Source of the DNA: SZUA-430 sp964638635
Lineage (GTDB): Bacteria > Pseudomonadota > Alphaproteobacteria > Micropepsales > Micropepsaceae
Length of the DNA: 54,179 bases
Assembly: GCA_964638635.1 (NCBI GenBank)
Contig: CAZXAQ010000020.1
Span: 1 to 54,179 of the forward strand
Direction of reading: 5' to 3'
Of the stretch, positions 8,742-16,499 are shown piece after piece. The number at the start of each line of letters is the position of its first letter. Within the stretch, counting starts at the first letter, position 1. The position numbers and the translations under genes were made by a program. The notes under the pieces were generated by a model that saw nothing but the letters and a program-made list of their open reading frames with translations, made no database searches and was not told where the DNA came from.

Positions 8742-9718
8742 GCGGCGTTGCGCGCCGCGGCGCCGCGCAGAAACGCGTCGACCTCGGCAAACATCGCCTC
8801 GTCGTGCCCGACCCACACATGACCGCCGCGTGGCCATGAAACCAGCCGCGCCCCAGGCACAGTGGTCGCGATGTGCTTGGCCGCTTCGAACGTGCCGAAG
8901 CGATCGTCTTCAAGTGAAACCGCAAGCGTCGGCACCCGGATTTTTTCGAGCGCTTGCGGTGCCGGATTGCCCGCGAGCTTCGCATCGTTCAACAGGCCTT
9001 GCGCCCGCGCGCTCACCGGGAAGATCTCCCGCAGGATTCGCCGCACGCGTTCGCGCTCCGTCGCGTCGGCTTCCTCGACGACGGCCGGATCGGTCGCGAG
9101 CAACGCCGCCGTCAACGACGAGGGCGCAAGCTTGAGGCCCGACCAAAACAAGAAGTCCGACTTGAGCCCGTATTCCATGATCGCAGCCCCAATCGCGGAC
9201 GGCCTTACCGGCGGACGGTTCGGAACGAAGGTCGCGGGTACAAGCGCGCCAAGCGCCGAGCAACGGTTCGGATGGCGGATCGCGAAAGCGATTGCCGAAA
9301 GCGCCCCGGCCGATCCGCCCAGCATCGGAACCTTGTCGATGCCGAGCGCATCCAGCAAATCGACAAATGCGTCCGCTTGGTGATCCGACGACGGGTCGTC
9401 CGGCATCGCCGACCGCAAATAGCCGAAACGTGACGGCGCGATGATCCGATAGCCCAACGCAACAAGCCGCTCGGTGAAGCTCAGCCCCTGATCGAATCCG
9501 CCGCCGGTCCCATGCACCATCAGCACCGGAGGTCCGCGTCCCGCGATCGCATACTCGACCGGCCCGAACCGGCTGCGTGCGATCTGGCTCCGCCCCGCAA
9601 GCCGCGCCCGCGCTCGCTCCAAATCGGTCGAAAACGCTCCCCACGCGCCAGCACCCCCGGTCGCCAGGACCGCCGCCGTCCCGGCCAGCCACAAGGCGCT
9701 CCGCCGGCTGATCGCCAT
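8738..9718 (-). CDS. alpha/beta hydrolase, probably exported
   Basis: The 326-residue product has an N-terminal twin-arginine-like start (MAISRRSALWLAGTAAVLA), so it may be Tat-exported or membrane-tethered. The alpha/beta hydrolase fold is shown by PPVLMVHGTGGGFDQG (oxyanion HG), the nucleophile elbow LGGSAGALSAI, the acid in LEDDRFGT and the catalytic His in RGGHVWVGH. The substrate cannot be inferred. The start at 9718 has GGAGA upstream. It is convergent with the AraC regulator (4-base overlap), and the hydroxylase operon lies divergently 189 bases away, so it may belong to the same physiological unit. Confidence 0.88.
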   Translation of the reverse strand: MAISRRSALWLAGTAAVLATGGAGAWGAFSTDLERARARLAGRSQIARSRFGPVEYAIAGRGPPVLMVHGTGGGFDQGLSFTERLVALGYRIIAPSRFGYLRSAMPDDPSSDHQADAFVDLLDALGIDKVPMLGGSAGALSAIAFAIRHPNRCSALGALVPATFVPNRPPVRPSAIGAAIMEYGLKSDFLFWSGLKLAPSSLTAALLATDPAVVEEADATERERVRRILREIFPVSARAQGLLNDAKLAGNPAPQALEKIRVPTLAVSLEDDRFGTFEAAKHIATTVPGARLVSWPRGGHVWVGHDEAMFAEVDAFLRGAAARNAA

Positions 9719-9907
9719 CGCCCGGTCTCCAAATTGGAGGACGTTTTCTACCGCGCCTGCGCCAAACGCCTTTGACCAGGCTCAAATCCTCTCGCCGAAA
9801 CCGGAAATCGCTGGCTGATTCCGAAAACGGCCAAGCTTTTCCGCCAACGGTGAGACGGACCGGGCGGCCGCCACCCATGTTCGCGCCTCCACCGAAGGAG
9901 CGAACCG

Positions 9908-10735
9908 ATGCCCGACTTCCTCACCGCCCTAAGCCAACAGTGGCTTTCGAACGTCACCACCGACACGACCCGCTACGCCGTCTTTTCGATCGCGGTTTGG
10001 GCGGGCCTCTGGATCGTCCTCGGCGGCAACATCCTCAAGAACCGCAAGATCCGCCCGGACACACCCCCGGCGAAACAGCTCGTCACCGAGTTCCTGATCT
10101 CGCTTCGTTCCGTTGCGATCTTCTCGACCATCGCGCTGATCCCGTTCGTGCTGGAGCGGGCAGGGTGGCTGCACGGCCACGCGATTGCGACCTCATGGGG
10201 CCCGATCTGGTTCTGGGTCAGCCTTGCGCTGATGATCGTCGCGCACGACGCCTACTTCTATTGGACCCACCGCGCGATCCACGACCCGCGCCTGTTCCGG
10301 TGGCTCCACCGCCGCCACCACAAGAGCTACAACCCCTCGCCGTTCACCGCCTACAGCTTCGACCTGGGCGAAGCCGCGTTGATGGGCGCGTTCGTGCCGC
10401 TCTGGGTGATCCTGGTGCCCACGCCGTGGCCGGCAGTCGGCCTGTTCGTGCTGCACCAAATCGTGCGCAACACGCTCGGCCACTCCGGCTACGAGATCAT
10501 GCCAGCCCGCCGCGACGGTCGCCCCCTGTTCGATTGGCTAACCACGACCACGCACCACGACCTGCACCACAGCCAAGCTCACTGGAACTACGGCCTCTAC
10601 TTTACCTGGTGGGACCGCTGGATGGGCACCGAGCATCCCGACTACTACGCACACTACGCGCTGGCGGTGGGCAAAGAACACGAATTCGCGACGTGTAAAG
10701 ACGCCGGGTCCGCGCCCGACGTGAAGCGCGCCTAG
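9908..10735 (+). CDS. sterol desaturase / fatty-acid hydroxylase superfamily protein 1
   Basis: Integral membrane di-iron oxygenase of 275 residues. Several hydrophobic helices carry the histidine boxes expected for the superfamily: HDAYFYWTHRAIHD, WLHRRHHKSYNPSPF and HHDLHHSQAHWNYG. These bind two irons that activate oxygen for hydroxylation or desaturation of lipids or isoprenoids; which substrate is used cannot be read. An AAGGAG ribosome site precedes the ATG at 9908. It is first in a three-gene run: the next ATG follows the stop after one base, and the third gene overlaps the second by one base. The box pattern differs from that of the second protein, so the pair is not a recent duplication. 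Confidence 0.9.
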   Translation: MPDFLTALSQQWLSNVTTDTTRYAVFSIAVWAGLWIVLGGNILKNRKIRPDTPPAKQLVTEFLISLRSVAIFSTIALIPFVLERAGWLHGHAIATSWGPIWFWVSLALMIVAHDAYFYWTHRAIHDPRLFRWLHRRHHKSYNPSPFTAYSFDLGEAALMGAFVPLWVILVPTPWPAVGLFVLHQIVRNTLGHSGYEIMPARRDGRPLFDWLTTTTHHDLHHSQAHWNYGLYFTWWDRWMGTEHPDYYAHYALAVGKEHEFATCKDAGSAPDVKRA

Positions 10736-10736
10736 A

Positions 10737-11651
10737 ATGCTCGCGCTCGTCAAAGGCTCCGTGTTCCCAATTGTATTCGTCGGTTCGCTTGCAGCGTTCG
10801 AGACGTTGCTGAGCGCTGGGATCGAACCGGGCGTGTCGCTACTTGCAATGACGGTCGTCAATATGATCGTCATCGCATTGCTCGAGATTATGTTTCCCTT
10901 GAAGCCGGAATGGGCGTGGTGGCGCGACGGCCAATCGATCAACGACTTGATCCACGGTGCTTTGCTGAGCGTCGTCGGCCCACGACTCGGCGAGATCGCA
11001 CTCTCCGCAACGATCGCCACCGCGGCAGCCTACCTTTCCGCGCATTTCGAGGGTGGCGTTTGGCCGGCGTCTTGGCCGCTATGGGCGCAAGTTCTGCTTG
11101 CAATTGTCATCGCGGACTTTGCCGACTGGACGAAACATTGGGCCTATCACCATGTGCCGTTCCTGTGGCCGGTTCACGCGCTGCACCACAATCCCGATAA
11201 GATGCATGTCTTCAAGGCGGGCAGGCTCCACTTCCTCGAAGGCACGATCCGTTTCGCCGTTGTCAGCGCGCCGTTGATCGTGCTGGGTGCAGGCGCCGAA
11301 GTGATCATCTGGTACGCGGCCCTGCTCAATGTCCTGGGCAACTTGAACCATTCGAACGTCCACATGCCGATGCCGGCGCTCGTGCACAATTTCTTCGCGA
11401 CGCCAGACGTTCATCGTCTGCACCACGAAATAGATGTCGAGCTTGGCCGTTCGAACCTGTCGCCGGGCACGATGCTACCCGACCACTTGTTCGGCACGTT
11501 TCGCCATCCCAACAAGCACAAGCTTGAAAGCGTTGGCATCGCGCAGAATCCGATCCCCGGAGATGTGCTTGCTCAAATCTTGTCGCCGCTTCTCTGGCCG
11601 ATACTTGTTTGGCGCCAGCGGCGAGCGACGATTGAAGGAAAGGCAAACTGA
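10737..11651 (+). CDS. sterol desaturase / fatty-acid hydroxylase superfamily protein 2
   Basis: A second membrane di-iron oxygenase-type protein of 304 residues. Helical segments (VSLLAMTVVNMIVIALLEIMF, LLAIVIADFADW) surround the boxes DWTKHWAYHHVPFLWPVHALHHNP, LNHSNVHMP and DVHRLHHE. The N-terminus is longer than in the first copy and the segment VHALHHNPDKMHVFKAGRLHF resembles the broader sterol-desaturase group. It starts one base after the stop of the first hydroxylase and shares its last base with the start of the methyltransferase (TGATG), which implies coupled translation. Codon use appears less GC-biased than in gene 1. Substrate unknown. Confidence 0.9.
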   Translation: MLALVKGSVFPIVFVGSLAAFETLLSAGIEPGVSLLAMTVVNMIVIALLEIMFPLKPEWAWWRDGQSINDLIHGALLSVVGPRLGEIALSATIATAAAYLSAHFEGGVWPASWPLWAQVLLAIVIADFADWTKHWAYHHVPFLWPVHALHHNPDKMHVFKAGRLHFLEGTIRFAVVSAPLIVLGAGAEVIIWYAALLNVLGNLNHSNVHMPMPALVHNFFATPDVHRLHHEIDVELGRSNLSPGTMLPDHLFGTFRHPNKHKLESVGIAQNPIPGDVLAQILSPLLWPILVWRQRRATIEGKAN

Positions 11652-12277
11652 TGCGCCGACCTGACTTCATCGCACTCCAAGGGCGTCATCCGCACGGGCT
11701 TCTTGGCGCGATAGTCGCGCGGTTGATGGCCAGCGAGACCGCGGCAGACAACAAACAGGCAATCGAGCTCCTTGGCCTCAAGCGGGGCCATCATGTGCTC
11801 GATGTCGGAACCGGTCATGGCCGCTCCCTCGGCGCAATCGCGGCCCTGGCCCCGGACGGTCTTGCGGTCGGAGTCGACAACTCCACCGTCGCGCTTCGCA
11901 TTGCCGCACGCGATCATCGCGCGCTGATCGGCGCGGACCGGGTTCGCGTCCAGCACGCACGCAGCGACGCGTTGCCGTTCTCGGATGCCTCGTTCGACCG
12001 GGCGATGGCGATGCACACGCTCTATTTTTGGAACCCGGCCGAGCCGCATTTGCGCGAAATCGCGCGCGTTCTCAGACCGCACGGCAGATTCGTCCTGGGC
12101 TTCAGACCGGCAGAAGACAAGCGGGTGACGCTGAACTTCCCCGCGAGCATCTATACGTTCCGCACCGTCGCAGAGGTCCAATCGCTGCTCACCAAAGCGG
12201 GATTCACAATCTGTGACTCCAAACGCCGCGACATACCCGGCGACTCGATGGTTTGGCTAGCGGCGCAAAAAGCATGA
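11651..12277 (+). CDS. class I SAM-dependent methyltransferase
   Basis: The 208-residue product has motif I VLDVGTGHGRSLGAIAAL (near residues 48-65), an acidic motif II in GLAVGVDNSTVAL, and the later motif SDALPFSDASFDRAMAMHTLYF, as in UbiE/COQ5-like small-molecule methyltransferases. It has no membrane segment, but its start overlaps the stop of hydroxylase 2, so it probably methylates a product of the membrane oxygenases or a related lipid. It ends 40 bases before the convergent rlmH gene. Substrate is inference only. Confidence 0.88.
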   Translation: MRRPDFIALQGRHPHGLLGAIVARLMASETAADNKQAIELLGLKRGHHVLDVGTGHGRSLGAIAALAPDGLAVGVDNSTVALRIAARDHRALIGADRVRVQHARSDALPFSDASFDRAMAMHTLYFWNPAEPHLREIARVLRPHGRFVLGFRPAEDKRVTLNFPASIYTFRTVAEVQSLLTKAGFTICDSKRRDIPGDSMVWLAAQKA

Positions 12278-12317
12278 CGAAGTGGAACTCTACAGCCACG
12301 CAGAACAAGCGCCTGTC

Positions 12318-12773
12318 TCAAGCCCGGTGGTACGGATGCCCGGCGAGGATCGTCACCGCGCGGAACAGTTGTTCGGCCAGCATCGTGCGCACGAGCAGAT
12401 GCGGCCATGTCTGCGTGCCGAACGCGAGCGTCATCTGCGCGCGGCGCTTCACATCGTCGGGTAAGCCGTCCGGTCCGCCGATCACGAACAGAGCGCGCGC
12501 TTCGCCCACGTCGCGCCAGCGTGCGATCTGCTTCGCGAACGCATCGCTGGTGAGCGAACTGCCGCGCTCGTCGAGCGCGACCAACAGCACGCCGCCTGCG
12601 CAAGCGTCGATCAGCCGCTCCGGCTTGCGCTCGTCCCACTCGCTGAGCACGAACGAACTCAAACCGAGCGCGCGCCCCGCGTCCCGCGCGCGCTGCAAAT
12701 AGGCGTGTGCAAGTTCGGTTTCCGGCGCGGCCTTCGCCCGGCCGCCGGCCAAGATGTCGAGCGCGAGCGCCAA
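12318..12773 (-). CDS. rlmH: 23S rRNA pseudouridine(1915) N3-methyltransferase
   Basis: Small SPOUT methyltransferase acting on helix 69 of 23S rRNA in the 70S ribosome. The 151-residue product begins ALALDILAGGRAKAAPETEL and ends with the family-typical run ALFVIGGPDGLPDDVKRRAQ, then LAFGTQTWPHLLVRTMLAEQLFRA and GHPYHRA. Length is typical (about 155). The start is a TTG at 12773: upstream in the same frame are only two codons before the TAG stop of rsfS, so no earlier start is possible. There is no clear ribosome site, which suggests translational coupling to rsfS. The order rsfS-rlmH is conserved in many bacteria. Confidence 0.93.
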   Translation of the reverse strand: MALALDILAGGRAKAAPETELAHAYLQRARDAGRALGLSSFVLSEWDERKPERLIDACAGGVLLVALDERGSSLTSDAFAKQIARWRDVGEARALFVIGGPDGLPDDVKRRAQMTLAFGTQTWPHLLVRTMLAEQLFRAVTILAGHPYHRA

Positions 12774-12779
12774 GGGTGG

Positions 12780-13238
12780 CTACACGGCTTCGGCAGCGAC
12801 CGCGGCCCCGTCGCCCCACATTTTCTCGAGATTGTAGAACGCGCGCACTTCCGGCCGGAACACGTGCACGATGATGTCCATCGCATCGACCAGCACCCAG
12901 TCGCCTTGCGGCAAACCTTCGGCGCGGCCGTTGATGCCGTGTTTCTTCAGCTCTTCCGTCAAGTGCTCCGCGATCGCGGTGACGTGACGGTTCGACCGCC
13001 CGCTGGCCACGACCATGAAGTCGGCCATCGGCGTTTTCCCGGCAAGATCGATCGCCACGATGTTTTCGGCCTTGTCGCCGTCGAGCGCCTTCAGCACGAC
13101 GTTGAGCAGCTTTTGGCTGGCTTCGGGCGCGCGCTTCGCAGCCTTCGGCGCCGCCGCTTTTTTCGCCGGTGCTTTGCGCTTCGGCGAGGTGACTGGTGAC
13201 TTCGCCCGCGAAGTGCGGGTCGTACGCTTGAGGGTCAG
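12780..13238 (-). CDS. rsfS: ribosome silencing factor RsfS, probable CTG start
   Basis: Binds ribosomal protein L14 and blocks subunit joining when nutrients are short. The conserved core KLLNVVLKALDGDKAENIVA, KTPMADFMVVASGRSNRHV, PQGDWVLVDAMDIIVHVF, then RAFYNLEKMWGD, is clear. In front lies a Lys/Ala-rich arm (SPKRKAPAKKAAAPKAAKRA). No ATG, GTG or TTG exists between the core and the arm's start; the only strong ribosome site (AAGGAG at 13246-13251) sits 7 bases before an in-frame CTG at 13238, which I take as the start. A TTG at 13295 would add 19 residues but has no ribosome site. The 255 bases back to nadD (13239-13493) hold nothing else I recognise; a promoter for rsfS-rlmH is likely there. 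Confidence 0.88.
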   Translation of the reverse strand: MTLKRTTRTSRAKSPVTSPKRKAPAKKAAAPKAAKRAPEASQKLLNVVLKALDGDKAENIVAIDLAGKTPMADFMVVASGRSNRHVTAIAEHLTEELKKHGINGRAEGLPQGDWVLVDAMDIIVHVFRPEVRAFYNLEKMWGDGAAVAAEAV

Positions 13239-13245
13239 TGGTGCA

Positions 13246-13251
13246 CTCCTT
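13246..13251 (-). promoter_or_regulatory. ribosome-binding site deciding the rsfS start
   Basis: AAGGAG on the minus strand, 7 bases before an in-frame CTG and out of frame with a GTG four codons from a stop. It is the only good Shine-Dalgarno sequence in the rsfS 5' region and argues for CTG initiation. Confidence 0.6.
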
Positions 13252-13493
13252 CGGTTGAACGGTTGAGCGGGCAACGCCAATCCGTGGGCAACCAAAACGC
13301 TTTGAGATGCACCGTCAGGACCAGAGCCGACATCCTCGTGTTCGAGAAAGACCCGCTTGCCGAAGCATCGCTTCGACCATCAAACGCTAACACAGTTCGG
13401 TGAACCACACGATGAACATTCCCGCGAGAATTCAATCAAAGTGAACGCGATCGGCCTTGATTTCAGCGGAAAAATCGAATGGCAAATGCGGCC

Positions 13494-14123
13494 CTAGCGC
13501 CACACGCCGCGGTTGCGCAGCGCCGTCGCGGAGGTCGGATCCAACCGCTCGCGCAGGAACGTCCACGCCGGCGCCGCATGCTCGGCGAGCGTGGCCGCTT
13601 GCTTGTCGTCGATCCGCGCGTCGTCCAGAAACTGCGCGGCCGGGCTCGCCAGCGCGCGGATGGTGAACCCCGGCCGCGCGACCACGGCGATCGGCAACAG
13701 CTTCGCGATCGCCTTCCACCGCCGCCAAAGATGAAACGACGCCAAACTGTCCCCGCCCATCAGCCACACGAAATGCGCCTTCGGGAACTTGGCGGTCAGC
13801 GCTTCCAGCGTGTCGATCGTGTACTGCGTGCCGAGCACCGTCTCGGCCGCGCTGACATGAATGTCCGGATGCGCCGCCACCTCGCGAGCCTTTTCGAGCC
13901 TGCGCTCGAGCGAAGCCATGCCGGTGGTGCTCTTCAAAGGGTTCTGCGGCGACACCAGCCACCACACCGCGTCGAGCTTGAGCCGCCTCAAAGCAATCAA
14001 GCTGATATGCCGGTGCGCCTGATGGGCCGGATTGAACGACCCGCCCAACAGCCCGATGCGCCCGCCGTCGCGCGCGAGCGCCACGACCGGCGGCGGCAGC
14101 GCGTCAGGGTCGTGTCTGACCAT
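13494..14123 (-). CDS. nadD: nicotinate-nucleotide adenylyltransferase
   Basis: Transfers AMP from ATP to nicotinate mononucleotide in NAD synthesis. The 210-residue product shows the nucleotidyltransferase N-terminus IGLLGGSFNPAHQAHRHIS (HxxH, with Ala in the usual Gly position), WWLVSPQNPLK, LERRLEKAREVAAH, FVWLMGGDSLASFHLWRRW and the C-terminal LDPTSATALRNRG, which takes the place of the STxIR motif. The frame is open for 45 codons upstream, but ATG 14123 gives the usual start and lies within the last 20 bases of proA, implying coupling. A GCGGGG stretch just upstream can act as ribosome site. Confidence 0.93.
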   Translation of the reverse strand: MVRHDPDALPPPVVALARDGGRIGLLGGSFNPAHQAHRHISLIALRRLKLDAVWWLVSPQNPLKSTTGMASLERRLEKAREVAAHPDIHVSAAETVLGTQYTIDTLEALTAKFPKAHFVWLMGGDSLASFHLWRRWKAIAKLLPIAVVARPGFTIRALASPAAQFLDDARIDDKQAATLAEHAAPAWTFLRERLDPTSATALRNRGVWR

Positions 14124-15381
14124 TGCCCCGCACGACGTATTTGTAGGTGGTGAGTTCCCGCGCGCCCACGGGCCCGCGCGCATGCAGCCGCCCGGTCGCA
14201 ATCCCGATCTCTGCGCCGAAGCCAAACTCCGCCCCGTCCGCGAACTGCGTCGATGCATTGTGCAGCACGATCGCGCTGTCCACCTCGCGCAAGAACGTCT
14301 CAGCCGCCGCCTTGTCTTCGGTCACGATCGACTCAGTGTGCGCCGACCCGTACTTCGCGATATGCGCAATCGCGGCGTCCACGCCCTCGACCACCTTCAC
14401 GGCCATGATGGCGTCGAGATACTCGGTGTACCAATCGTCGTCGTCCGCTGCCTCCACGCGCGGATCGACCGTCTGCACGATCCTGTCGCCGCGCACCTCG
14501 CAACCCGCATCGATCAACGCAAGAACCAGCGGCCGGAGCAACCGCCCCGCCCCCGCCGCATCGATCAGCAACGTCTCCGCCGCCCCGCACACCGACACGC
14601 GCCGCATCTTTGAGTTCAGCACGATGTCGAGCGCCTTCTGCAGGTCGGCGGCTTTGTCGACATAGACGTGACAGTTGCCTTCCAGATGCGCGAGCACAGG
14701 CACGCGCGCATCCTTCTGCACCCGCGCGACCAGGCTCTTGCCGCCGCGCGGAATGACGAGATCGATGTTGCCCTCAAGGCCCGCCAGCATCCGCCCGACA
14801 GCGACGCGATCGGCGGTGGGCACGACCTGCACCGCATCCTTCGGCAAACTCACGCGCTCCAGCGCCTCGCCGATCGCAGTCTGGATCGCACGTGCCGAGC
14901 CGAGCGCCTCCGACCCACCGCGCAAGATCACGGCGTTCCCCGCCTTGATGCAAAGCGCCGCCGCATCCGCCGTCACATTCGGCCGGCTCTCATAAACGAT
15001 GCCAATCACCCCGATCGGCACGCGCACGCGCGCAATTTTCAGCCCGTTCGGGCGCGTCCACTCCGCTTCCGCATCGCCGATCGGATCGGGCAACCACGCG
15101 ACGGTTTCAATCCCCTTCGCCATCGCTTTGACGGCGTCGGACGAAAGCTTCATCCGGTCGATGAATGCGGCGCTCAACCCCGCCGTCTTCGCAAGCTCGA
15201 TATCGCGCGCGTTGGCGGCCAGAATCTGCTTCTCGCAAGCGAGGATCGCCTTCGCCATCGCGACCAGCGCTCCCGCCCGCTGGCTCTTGTCCGCCTTGGC
15301 GAGCACGCGCGACGCCTCGCGCGCGGCGCGGCCCATGCGCGTCATCAATTCGTCGACGTCTTGCGTATGCGGCGCATTCAT
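14104..15381 (-). CDS. proA: glutamate-5-semialdehyde dehydrogenase (gamma-glutamyl phosphate reductase)
   Basis: Second step of proline synthesis: NADPH reduction of glutamyl-5-phosphate. The 425-residue product matches the family length. Visible signatures are RVRVPIGVIGIVYESRPNVT, AGNAVILRGGSEALGSARA, DLVIPRGGKSLVARV and RRVSVCGAAETLLID with the catalytic Cys. The C-terminus LHARGPVGARELTTYKYVV is typical. Its ATG overlaps the proB stop by one base, and its end overlaps nadD. ProB and ProA often form a complex, consistent with coupled translation. Confidence 0.97.
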   Translation of the reverse strand: MNAPHTQDVDELMTRMGRAAREASRVLAKADKSQRAGALVAMAKAILACEKQILAANARDIELAKTAGLSAAFIDRMKLSSDAVKAMAKGIETVAWLPDPIGDAEAEWTRPNGLKIARVRVPIGVIGIVYESRPNVTADAAALCIKAGNAVILRGGSEALGSARAIQTAIGEALERVSLPKDAVQVVPTADRVAVGRMLAGLEGNIDLVIPRGGKSLVARVQKDARVPVLAHLEGNCHVYVDKAADLQKALDIVLNSKMRRVSVCGAAETLLIDAAGAGRLLRPLVLALIDAGCEVRGDRIVQTVDPRVEAADDDDWYTEYLDAIMAVKVVEGVDAAIAHIAKYGSAHTESIVTEDKAAAETFLREVDSAIVLHNASTQFADGAEFGFGAEIGIATGRLHARGPVGARELTTYKYVVRGNGQTRP

Positions 15382-16499
15382 CAGCGCACCAGCGCCATGT
15401 CGTCCCGGTGGATCATCTCGGCGCGCCCACGGTAGCCGAGCAGCGCTTCGATGTCGCCGCTTTTCGCGCGCACAATCCGTCGCGCATCGTCCGCGCCGTA
15501 CGCGGCAAGCCCGCGTGCCACTTCGCGGCCGGTCGAATCCTTAACGACAACACAGTCGCCGCGCTCGAACGCACCCTCCACGCTAACGACGCCGGCCGGC
15601 AGCAAACTCTTGCCCTGCGCCAGCGCAGTCGCCGCCCCCGCATCGATCGTGATGCTCCCAGCCGCCTTCAGCGTGCCGGAGATCCACCGCTTGCGCGCAG
15701 CCGCGGGCGTGGCCGACGCGAGGAACCACGTGCAGCGCGCCCCGTCTTCGATCGCCTTCAACGGCGGACGCAAACTCCCGTTCGCAATCACCATGTTCGC
15801 GCCCGCATCCGTCGCGATCCGCGCCGCCATGATCTTCGTCGTCATGCCGCCCGACCCCATGTCGGAACCGGACGCCCCCGCCATCGCGTCGATCTCGGGC
15901 GTGATCGCGGGCACCTCGGCAATGAACTTCGCGTCTGCATCCGTGCGCGGGTTGGCCGTGTAAAGCCCGTCGATGTCGGAGAGCAGCACCAAACAATCCG
16001 CCTCGATCATCCCCGTTACGCGCGCGGCCAGCCGATCATTGTCGCCGAAGCGAATCTCGGCCGTCGCCACCGTGTCGTTCTCGTTGATCACCGGCACCGC
16101 GCCCATCGCGAGCAATGTCTTCAATGTCGAGCGCGCGTTCAAATACCGCCGCCGGCTCTCCGTATCGCCCAGCGTCAGCAACACCTGCGCGACGGTCAGC
16201 CCATGCGCCGCCAGAGCTTCGCTCCACGCCCGCGCCAGCGCAATCTGCCCGACAGCAGCCGCAGCCTGCGCCTCCTCCAATTTCAAACCGCCAGATGCGA
16301 GCTTCAAATTGCGCCGCCCGAGCGCAATCGCCCCCGACGACACCAGCACCACCTGCTGCCCCCGCGCCTTCACCCGCGCGACATCGGCCGCGAACGCGTC
16401 GAGCCAATCGCGCGCCAGCGCACCCGTCGCCGCGTCCACCAGTGTTGAAGATCCGATTTTGACGACGAGTGTTTTCGCGGATGTGAGCTTACCGCTCAC
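15381..16499 (-). CDS. proB: glutamate 5-kinase
   Basis: First and feedback-controlled step of proline synthesis: ATP-dependent phosphorylation of glutamate. The 372-residue product has the amino-acid kinase domain (LVVKIGSSTLVD, VVLVSSGAIALG, VPVINENDTVATAEIRFGDND, LVLLSDIDGLYTANPR, GSGGMTTKIMAARIA) and a C-terminal PUA domain (from about residue 275). Two GTG starts are possible: 16508, and 16499, which overlaps the obgE stop as GTGA; I prefer the latter. It stands between obgE and proA, with one-base overlap to proA. Confidence 0.96.
   Translation of the reverse strand: MSGKLTSAKTLVVKIGSSTLVDAATGALARDWLDAFAADVARVKARGQQVVLVSSGAIALGRRNLKLASGGLKLEEAQAAAAVGQIALARAWSEALAAHGLTVAQVLLTLGDTESRRRYLNARSTLKTLLAMGAVPVINENDTVATAEIRFGDNDRLAARVTGMIEADCLVLLSDIDGLYTANPRTDADAKFIAEVPAITPEIDAMAGASGSDMGSGGMTTKIMAARIATDAGANMVIANGSLRPPLKAIEDGARCTWFLASATPAAARKRWISGTLKAAGSITIDAGAATALAQGKSLLPAGVVSVEGAFERGDCVVVKDSTGREVARGLAAYGADDARRIVRAKSGDIEALLGYRGRAEMIHRDDMALVR

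Noticed and set aside
15165..16448. 427-codon open frame antisense to proB/proA
   Set aside because: Both proline genes are unmistakable; the plus-strand frame is a GC artefact.
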